Positions 56,095-64,000 of a DNA stretch of 64,000 nt are shown in pieces. Under the pieces are notes generated by a model that saw only the letters and a program-made list of their open reading frames with translations, searched no databases and had not been told where the DNA came from. Made by a program: the position numbers and the translations under genes. Where the stretch lies: assembly GCA_029339195.1 (NCBI GenBank), contig JAPTJF010000105.1, forward strand, positions 1-64,000. The letters are read 5' to 3'. The DNA is from Micractinium sp. NFX-FRZ (taxonomy: Eukaryota > Chlorophyta > Trebouxiophyceae > Chlorellales > Chlorellaceae). Position 1 is the first letter of the stretch. Each line of letters opens with the position of its first letter.

Positions 56095-58127
56095 AGGGGC
56101 CAGTCGTGACGCCGGGCAACACAGAGTGGCTGCCCGCACGGACCCTCTTGACCGGATTTTTCCTGCATGGGGGACAGTCATACTTCAGCTGACGAGCTGC
56201 CCCGCTCGTGTTCAGCCTACCAGCCTACGGGCAGGTGGCCCAGCGGACCCTGTGTGTGCCCCCTTGCCCCGTGCGCCTCACTGCTGCCACTGCCCCTCCC
56301 CCCCTTGTGCACCCCTCTGTGGCTCGCTGCTTCATCGCTTGCAATTCCATTCTTTGGGCGTGTGGGTGCCCGAAAGAACAGAGCCAAGGAGGGGACGGGG
56401 GTGCACCGCTGATGCGAGACAGGAACGTGGGTGAGGGACGGAACTGTGGACAGAGGCAGGGCAAAGGCTGCAAGAAAGAAAGACGGGGGAAAGAAGGGCG
56501 GAAGGCACAGCAGGGGGACGCCTGTTCGGACAGAGGACAGGGTTGGGAGGGCGTTGTATACGTGCACACAGGGGCGAGGGCTGCCGGGCGGGACATCATG
56601 TGCCGGGCGCAGGGACGGGGCATTGGTTGGCGAGCTAAGGGGCATGCATGCACAAACGGCACTATGGGCATGAATAAACAGACGGGCACTAACAGGCACT
56701 GCGCATGTGCGCTCCCGAGGCATATGAGGCGGGAGGCAGCAACTAGGGCTGGGAAGGGGGCAGGGAGGAAGGACGCTAGGGGATGAAGGGGGGCACGGCA
56801 CGCCCGGTGTGCGCTAGGGGGGAGGCTCCTGGCGGGCACTACGAGGGAGGGACAGCTGGCAGGCACTACGGGTGGGGGAGGCGCCGCTGGACGGCACTAA
56901 CAATGAAGGGCACGTGTTGACTGCGTGTGCGGGCCCAGGGCATGAGGAGGGACGCAGCAACTAGTGGGGAAAAAGGGACACTGGGTGGCAAATGAAGTCG
57001 ACAGGGGCACAGCACAGCTTGTGGCAACTCGGGGGGAGAGGGGGACAGCTACGGCCGAGGAGGCTTGAGTTCACACACACACAGCAAAGACCGGGCAAGG
57101 ACAATACGGTAGGCTCGAGACAGGGGGGCGGGGGAGCAGATGGTGAGGTTCAGCGGGCGAGACAGGGACAGGGGGCGGCGCGCAGGGGCGGCGTGCACAG
57201 CGCGGAGGAAGCAGGTGCAGGGTAGGAGCGCAGGCAGCAGGGCTGGGGAAACAGGGTTGGGAATCGTCTGGTAATGAGGTGGCCAGGCAAGGGTACAATG
57301 TAGCGAGTGTGTGTGTGTGTGGGTGCACGCCTTTAGGTGGTGGGGGAGCACGGTGCTGGTCCCAAATTGGGACAGACCGGGGGGCCGCGCGGCGGCAGGG
57401 CGGCGCCAATGAAAGCGAGTGGGCTGAAAATAGCATGCGTTGCTGTTTGATTGCGGGGAAGAAGGGGCAGTTTGGTCATTCGTTTGGTGTTGCAGAGAGG
57501 CGTGCAGGCTGGGCAGGAGGGGGGTAGGAAGTGCAAGCAGGCTGGAGGAGCGGGGCATGGCAGGGAAGCAAGGGAGAGAGCAGTGAGGAGGTGGGGGATA
57601 GGGGCATTAGGGCATGCCTCACACGGGCAAGGGGGAAAAGAGGGCACCGGGACAGGTGTTGGGGCCACTGCAGCAGCGCCATTTAGGGCGTGGCAGCGCT
57701 GTCGTGCCGAGAAAAGGCAAGGGGGTTTGGGCAGCAGGAAGGCGCATCGAAATTGGGGGACAGCACGCGGCAATACTGCTGGCGTGGTGGGCTGCTTGGT
57801 TGGTTAGATGGATGGATGGTCGATTGCGCTCCACCCACGGAGCATGGGGAGGCAGCTGGTGCGCCCGCCTCGGGGTGGCGCCTGGGGCTCTCTCGGGCAG
57901 TGAATGGCTGCCCACGCTGCCCGCTCAATCAGGATTCAAGTCGACACACGAAGCGATGCAGCCGGCACACAGCGGCGTTCAGATGACCGCGGCGGGCGGG
58001 CCAGCAGGTGCCATCTGGCCAACGAAGGCAGGCGCACAGTCCAAGGCGAATGCGCTGCGCACGCGCTCACGAATCTGAAGCCTGCGCCGCCTCGACACAG
58101 GCAGGCAGGCGCGGCAGCCCACGCCGC
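56095..58127. other. 2-kb convergent region without a gene
   Basis: Between the stops of PheRS beta (+) and the MEX1 gene (-). Purine-rich on the plus strand. Short related blocks recur (cgggcactaacaggcact near 56683, ggcaggcactacgggtgg near 56858, gcagcaactag near 56738 and 56956), which look like degenerate duplications. Candidate 3' UTRs; nothing else identified. Confidence 0.45.
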
Positions 58128-60513
58128 TCACGCTGTGGCGGCCTTGCGGCGTGCGCGCGCGTCTTGCGTGAAGGTCAGCGCAAACCAGGCCCACAGGAGG
58201 ACGGTGGCGCCGGCAAACAGGGGGGTGGGCAGGAAGCGGAGGCCGGTGGCGGGTGAGCGGCCCAGGAACATGCTGCGGGGGATCAGGGGAGGGGCGGGCG
58301 TGGGACGGGGCGGGTCAGACAGCGACAGGGCAGGGTGAGCGGGCCATCCGGCCATGAGCACAAGCACGGCACGGCACGGACAGCATGGCCTGCTTGCCAC
58401 ATGTGGCGGTGGGATGCGCGCCTGGCTCCCGCCTCGGCCCCCTCCGCCGGGCTGACCAGCCACTCATCCCCACCGCCTATTTTCCTGCCCGACAGCCTCC
58501 CCAACACCATCCCACCCCACACGCACACCCACCTCAGCAGCTGCGCCCAGCCAAAGAAGAGGGAGCCCCAGAGGGAGCCAGCGAGCCAGACCCAGTCGCG
58601 CGTCCACAGCGCGCGCGGCACCATCAAAGCGTTGCCCGCCGCCGCCAGCAATATGGTGGCCAGCGAGAGGCCCTGGAGGGAGGCGGGGTCCGTGAAGTTG
58701 ACCACCAGCTGGCTGACGGGCTGCAGCATGAAGAGGGCGGTGGCGGTCCAGGCAGAGGCGGCGGCCCAGGCGCCGCGCAGCGCGGGCGGCAGCCGCCCCG
58801 CCGTCTCCGCCGCCAGCACGGCACACCCCGCCGCCAGCGTCAGCTGCCCCGGCAGCAGCGTGGTCGACTGCGGGCTGAAGGTGGCCCACAGCACCTGAAG
58901 GAGGTGGAAGAGGAGGAGGGGGGGGGGGGGGGGGGGCCGAGAAAGGCGAGCAGGGTTGGGGTAGGCTCATTGGGTGGGCAAGCCCGTGCGGCGCGCGCGC
59001 AACAACACCTGGGACGGTCGATGCTGGCTGGCCACCCAAATTTTGCACGGCACTAGAAGCATGCGCTGTTGCCGCAGCTGGCACCATGCGCCCAAGGCCT
59101 TCACTGTTTCACTCCACTTGGGCTGCCACAATCTGGGCAGCTGCCCGGCAAGTGCACCCACTTAGGGGGCGAGCGCCCTTCAGGCCCGAGGCACTCTTGC
59201 CAATCCCCCTTCGCAGGCCGTGCTGTGCCGCCTCTCTACTCTGCTCCTCTACGCCCCAGGCCCAGTACTAGCGGATGCTGCACCCGTGGCCCACCTGAGG
59301 CACTCCTGCCAGCCCCGCCAGCCCCAGCAGCTTCTGCCAGGCGCCCCACAGCTGCTGCCGCTGCTTGCTGCCCTCCAGTCGCCCGCTCAGCTTGAGGCCC
59401 GTGAGGATCGCCTGCGGGGGAGAGAGGCAAGGAGAAGGGGGGTTTAGGGGGCGCTGGGATGTCAGGATGGGCAGGAGAAGCTTGCGTGTTGAACTCTCAA
59501 CTCTTAGGGAGCACTGCAGTTGCCTCGGGACAGGCAGGCAGGCAGGGCAGGGGGGCAGGACGTGCGCCGGACAAAGCGCGGTGCACAGCGCCTGGCGCAC
59601 ACCATGGCAGGCCAGCCCAGCCGGGCTGCCCGCCCCGCGCCCCGGCATGCACCCACCTGGAGGCCAACGAGCGCGGCGAGCGCAGCGTACACAGCGCGCG
59701 GCATGTGCCCCGCCACGCGTATCTGCGTCAACACGGCAAACGAGGACAGGATGCCCAGCGCCTGCACCACCACCGCATTGCCCTCCCTCTTGGTGGCAAA
59801 GTATGAGAGCAGCAGGGAGTTGCCGCCCAGGCCTGTCAAGTAGCCCTGCACGCGCGGGGACGGGGCGGGAAGCGGGGGTAGAGGGTTGGCGGGCGAAGGC
59901 CATGCGGAGGCCCATGCAGGGCGGGCAGGCCACTGCTGCCGCAGTCACTGCTGCATGCCTCATCCCAGTGGAGATGTCGGCCCAATTATCACCAGGGTGC
60001 TGAAGTATGAGTGCAGCGACCAAGTATGGGCGGGCAACCAAGTATGGGCGGGCAGGCAAGTATGGGCGGGCAGGGACGGGGGCGGAGGCGGCTCACCAGC
60101 CAGGAGAGGCCCGCCAAGATTTCGGGGCGGCCCGCCGACAGGGCGGCGTGGTTCTTGAGCAGCTGGGGCAGGAAGAGGAAGAGGAAGGGGATGGTGGAGA
60201 CGGCCACCATGCGGGTGGTCAGCTCGCCCCAGTCGGAGCGGCGCGGCGCGTGAGCGACCACGGGCGCGGCTGCGGCGGTGGCGGGTGTCGGCGGCGCTGC
60301 GTCGCCGGCCGCGGCGCTGCCCGCATCGCTCGCTGACCCGGCGCGGATGAGCCCTAGCAGCGAACGCCGCGAAGGTGCGCTAAATCCAGCAAACTGGCTG
60401 CGTGCCGGCGCGGCGTGGGCCTTGCTTCGCCGGCAGCTGGCCGGCGCAGCATGCAGCTCCTCTGCGCTGTCCACAAGCCTCATGCGGCTTGTTCGGTGCA
60501 GGCCTAGACTCAT
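58128..60513 (-). CDS. MEX1: Maltose exporter 1-like protein (MEX1), plastid envelope
   Basis: In plants MEX1 exports maltose from starch breakdown across the inner chloroplast envelope. Five exons on the minus strand, 60513-60097, 59845-59657, 59411-59295, 58894-58533 and 58272-58128, give 409 aa, the family length. Residues 1-80 form a basic, Ser/Ala-rich transit peptide (MSLGLHRTSRMRLVDSAEEL). Family signatures are IPFLFLFLPQLLKN with the PQ motif, GYLTGLGGNSLLLSYFATKR, the central VLWATFSPQSTTLLPGQLTL, ATALFMLQPVSQLVVNF, and ALMVPRALWTRDWVWLAGSL. About nine or ten membrane segments are visible. All introns are GT-AG, and their four positions and phases match those of the MEX1-like half of the fusion gene at 12.7-15.5 kb, showing the two are paralogues. 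Intron 3 contains a 19-base G run. Confidence 0.93.
58918..58936 (+). repeat. G homopolymer, 19 bases
   Basis: Uninterrupted G run 24 bases beyond exon 4 of MEX1, within intron 3 (C-rich in the transcript, so it acts as part of the polypyrimidine tract before the exon 4 acceptor). Confidence 0.9.
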
Positions 60514-61702
60514 TTAGGGCATCACAGCAGGCGCGCAGGGCACCCGCTGAACGGACTGAACACAAGGGCACCCAAGGAGCCTAGGGCGAAGCGTGCCAGT
60601 GCGCTAAAAGCGATGATCGGGTCAAAGCGAGAGTGTTCAGCTGACTTGACCAAAAAGAGCCCCCAAATCAGGCGTCCACCTGTGCAATCTGGCCTCTTGT
60701 GGCGCCCCACAGAGTGTATCCAGCACCGTTTGACTTGTCAATCACAGCTTACATTGAGCTGGACCTCAGATCAAAACTCCACAGCCTCTACTAGTGGATG
60801 GATGAAGGGGGACGAGGGGGGGAGGTAGCAGCAGCGAACGGGTTCTTCCCCACGTAAGGGGCAGAGCCCACGGTACAGTAGGGTCGGGTCGGGCCAGGTC
60901 GAGTGAAAGTGGTGAATGGAAGGCAGGGAAAGGGGGCGCCAAATGCCGGGCGTCGCAAGGGAAGCTGAGGAAATGAACCAAGTGTAGAAAGGGAGGGTGT
61001 ATCGTGCGAGTGCGTCAGGGGGTGGGAGGGAACGAGGTGCACAGGTTTGAATGAAATGAGTGGACCAGGTGGTGTGAGCGTGCAAACGCGTGCAGGTGAA
61101 TGCGTCACACGAGGGGGTTGTTTAGCGGGGGTTAGCAGGAGGCCTGAGCCTTGCTGACGGCGCGCTGACAGGCAAGGATAGATCAAAACGAGGCTAGGGA
61201 GAGGGGGACGAGTGGGCAGGGGCGTCGAAGCAAAGTAACGGGGTGCTTTGGAATGGCATGGGGGCGGGCAGGGCATAGAGGGACGTGTGCTTAGCGCACG
61301 GCAGCGTGGCTCGCAAGAGTTGTGCCGCTAGTGGAAAGCGCAGCCCTAATTCTCAAGCATGGGAGAGAGGAGGAAGATGAGCAGCGTTGGCCGATGGCGG
61401 CGCAGCGCTGCCGCAGGGGCAAGCATGCAAAGGGGGAGAGATGCATGGGCAGTCGGGTGAAAGAAAACGAACAGAGCGCAATCGCTCCACTGTGCATTGA
61501 GGACCAGGGAGGGAGAGGGTGGTAAAGAGGACAAGAGGGCAAGAGGGGGTGGGAAAAAGCAGGGGAGTACGCACGAGCCCGTCTGGAAGAGGTGCTCGGA
61601 AGTGAGAGGGACGCAAGTGGCCAGGCAGGCCAGCGGCGCTGAGCGTGCATGACGGCGGCCCAGCACATGTGTGCTACACCTTGGCACGGCACCATGCCGG
61701 GC
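60514..61702. other. MEX1 promoter region and 3' UTR of the bZIP gene
   Basis: Both neighbours are on the minus strand: MEX1 starts at 60513 and the bZIP stop is at 61703. No gene is supported. TGTAA on the minus strand at 60753-60749 is a candidate signal for the bZIP transcript, but it is 950 bases past the stop. Confidence 0.4.
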
Positions 61703-63810
61703 TCACAGCACCACGGTGCGTGGCAGGGCGCACGAGTAGGTGACATACTTCTCAGAGGGGTGGAGGAGCACCACAAACACCTTGTCGATTGCGGCCAGCT
61801 GAGGGCCGCCGCTGGCGCTGCTGCGGTTGCCGCCGCCGCTGGCGTTGGCGGGCAGCAGGACGGAGACGAGGACGGGGCCGCCAGAGGCGCTGCTGGTGGG
61901 CAGCAGCGCGCCGGCGCCGGCGCCAGCGCCACCCACGTCACCATCCTCCCCAGCCTCCTCGCCCACCTCCTCGATCCGCACCGTCGCCCCCGGCCGCTCC
62001 GCCCCCTCCACCCGCAGCGCCTGCGAGCCAGCAGCAGGCAGCGCGCCCGCCAGGCTCCGCCCCCGGAAGCCCGTGGCCCCCAGCACGTAGCGCTCCAGGC
62101 TGCGCCGGCTGCGGGCCGCGTGCGGCACCGAGGCGGCGTCAAACTCCAGCACCTTGTGGCACATCTGGGGCACCTCCAGGCCCGCCCCGCCAAACAGCTG
62201 CTCTGCAGGGCGGGGAGGAAGGAAGGCGGGAGGGAAAGCAGCGCGTGGCGGCAGAGGTGAGCGTCAAGTGAAGCAAGGCAGCAGAAGGGGATGCTGCAAA
62301 GGCACTTCGAGCTGCAAGCAAGCATGGTGGCCGACTCCGGGTGATGGGCAGGCAGGGAGCCTCCAACCAGCCCCGCCAACCATCACGCTGCCCAGAGCGC
62401 CCCGGTCGCACCTGCCAGCTGTGGGAAGGCGACCGAGGCTGCCAGCGGGTTGCTGCCGGCTGCTGCACCCGGCACATCCGCATCCAGCAGCAGCGCCACC
62501 GGCCCCAGCTCCTGCAGCCGCTGCAGCGCCGCCGCCTCCAGCTGCGCGTTGCCCGGCTCCTCCAGCAGCGCCTGCAGCGTGGAGTTGAGCAGCTGCTGCA
62601 GGCGGCTGCCGCCCACCGCCCCGCGCGCGTCTTCCCAGGCAGAGCGCAGGTTGCCCAGGTCCAGAGGCCCGTGAGGCGGGCGCTGCAGCGGGCCCAGACT
62701 GCTGCCGGCGGCACCGGCGGCGGGGGAGGCGTCGGAGGGGAGCGCAGGCAGCGTCTGAAGGCTGCGCCCCGTGTGCTGCAACCCGCCGCCGCTGCCAGTG
62801 CTGCCTGAGTCGTCGTCAATGCTCAAGAGGTGCCTGCCACCTCCTGATGCCGCTGCCGCTGCTGCTGCCGAAAGCGCTGGGTTGGGGAGGGCCTGCAGCG
62901 AGCGCTGCGGGCCGGCGGTGGCGAGGGTGGTGCTGGCGTCGCCGCTGGCGGGGAGGGAGAGCGGCGGCGGGGAGAAGGGCCCGGCAAACATGAAGAGGGT
63001 GAAGAGGGCAAGGAAGGCGGTGCTGGCGCCGGCAGCGGCGGTGCGGGCACGCTTGGGGGCACGGCCGGCCGCCGCAGGCGCGGCTGCCGCCGGTGCCGCC
63101 TTGGGCGCCGCAGCTGCTGCTGGCGCAGGTCGAGGCTGCGCTGCCGGCGCGGCGGCCGGTGCTGGGGCGGGCCGCTTCTGCTGCTGCTGCTGCTGCTGGA
63201 TGGGTAGGTTGACTTTTGGGAGGAATTGGGCAAAGGGCATGAGGGGCCACTGCGGAAGCAGGCCCCGGGCTGCCACCGCTGCTGCTGCTGCCGTCGACGC
63301 CGACGTCGCCGTCAGCGTCACCGGCCGCCCGACAGCGCTCGCAGCCGCAGTGGCGGCCTTGGCAGGCTGTGCCGCGGGCTTGGCAGCCGCTGCTGCAGGC
63401 GTTGCTGGCTTTGCCGCCGGCTTGGCAGCGGCCGTGGCGGGGGCGCCAGCAACTGCCGGCTTGGCCGCAGGCGCCGGTGCTGCTGCCCCGCCGGCGGGCT
63501 TTGCAGCTGTCCCAGGCTTGGCGGCTGCGCCAGCCACGCCGGGCTTGGCAGGAGCCGAACCAGCGGTGCCAGGCTTGGCTGCGCCCGCCTTGGAGGCGGC
63601 AGCCACCGCTGCGTTGCGCCCTGCCTGGTGGCACACAAGCGCCAGCTGCTGACGGAGCGTCGCATTCTCCGCCGTCAGGCGCTGCACTGCCCCAGTGAGC
63701 TGCGCGTTCTGCTGAGCCAGCACAGCGCAGCGCCCCTCCAGCTCTGCCATCTGCTGCTTCTTGCGCTGCCGTGACAGCTGCGCATTCTCCCGGTTGCGCT
63801 GCATGCGCGC
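61703..63810 (-). CDS. Membrane-tethered bZIP factor, bZIP17/28 type (5' end outside window)
   Basis: ER-anchored transcription factor of the plant bZIP17/28/49 class; family members move to the Golgi under ER stress, are cut by S1P/S2P, and the freed bZIP domain activates chaperone genes. Two exons are visible, 63810-62412 and 62202-61703, 632 aa in phase. The basic region is complete (RNRENAQLSRQRKKQQ, with the Asn-x7-Arg pair), followed by the zipper up to LTAENATLRQQLALV. Next is an about 80-residue Ala/Lys/Pro-rich stretch, a Gln run and a nuclear-type KRAR. One membrane helix (STAFLALFTLFMFAGPF) separates a lumenal part with RxLx/RxxL sites suited to S1P (RHLL, two RSLQ). The end KVFVVLLHPSEKYVTYSCAL matches the lumenal tail of bZIP28. 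Upstream activation-domain exons lie right of the window. Confidence 0.92.
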
Positions 63811-64000
63811 CTGCAAGCAAGGCGTGGGGTGGGCAAGCGGGAGGGTGAGCGAGCACGGTGTGGCGTGGGGTCCTGAGAGGGCCAGGGTGGGGCTACACGG
63901 GGCAGGGAGCAGGCAGGCGCCGACAGCCAGCACCTAGAATCAAAATACTGTCCAGATGCAATGGGTCATTGGGCCTGGTTACAGCACGGGCGTAGCAAGG
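63811..64000 (-). other. Intron of the bZIP gene at the window edge
   Basis: The acceptor (ttgcttgcag on the minus strand) is at 63820-63811. No upstream exon or donor is identifiable in the remaining 180 bases. Confidence 0.6.

Noticed and set aside
1..64000. tRNA, rRNA or transposase genes
   Set aside because: I looked for tRNA B-box motifs, rRNA core segments and transposase or reverse-transcriptase motifs and saw none I could support; a tRNAscan or Rfam search would settle this.

Overview
The window reads as nuclear DNA of a green alga, most likely a trebouxiophyte of the Chlorella/Micractinium type. It is GC-rich, the genes are dense and cut into many small exons by short introns, (GGCA)n/(GCAG)n runs are frequent, proteins carry Ala/Gln-rich linkers, and the gene content is that of a photosynthetic eukaryote (maltose exporter, plastid-targeted proteins, complex I, spliceosome, tRNA synthetase, plant-type ER-stress bZIP). 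There is no bacterial operon structure. The organism call is inference. All gene models were built by hand from splice sites, codon phase and family resemblance.

Layout, left to right. The 3' part of an unrecognised gene (+, 0.56-1.79 kb). An 11-exon AAAP/SLC38-type amino-acid transporter (-, 2.66-6.26 kb) in which half the introns start with GC instead of GT. A divergent 250-aa helical, possibly FASTK/OPR-like protein (+, 6.58-9.40 kb). An algal multi-pass membrane protein (+, 10.13-11.50 kb). A fused protein (-, 12.7-17.03 kb) with a CbiX/sirohydrochlorin-chelatase-like domain lacking both catalytic histidines joined to a diverged MEX1-like carrier. A 646-bp segment almost without T (17.7-18.4 kb). 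An ABCC/MRP transporter of about 25 exons (-, 19.05-27.99 kb). A plastid-type membrane protein (-, 29.15-31.70 kb) and a divergent plastid-type unknown (+, 31.89-34.06 kb). A poorly resolved 3.9-kb stretch. Then NDUFA6 of mitochondrial complex I (+, 37.9-39.1 kb), the chromatin protein ZNHIT1/SWC6 (-, 40.1-41.7 kb), a LUC7-like U1 snRNP protein (+, 42.3-46.5 kb), cytosolic PheRS beta (+, 47.4-56.1 kb), a canonical MEX1 maltose exporter (-, 58.1-60.5 kb), and the 3' part of a membrane-tethered bZIP17/28-type ER-stress factor (-, 61.7 kb to beyond the right edge).

The genes do not form one pathway; this is an ordinary housekeeping neighbourhood. The points of interest are at gene-architecture level: (1) the CbiX-like/MEX1-like fusion with degenerate signature residues in both halves; (2) GC-AG introns concentrated in one transporter gene; (3) repeated degenerate copies of exon ends with their splice sites ('exon echoes') in introns of NDUFA6, LUC7, PheRS beta and ABCC; (4) the T-depleted segment; (5) an ABCC first nucleotide-binding domain with Asn in place of the acidic residue after Walker B.
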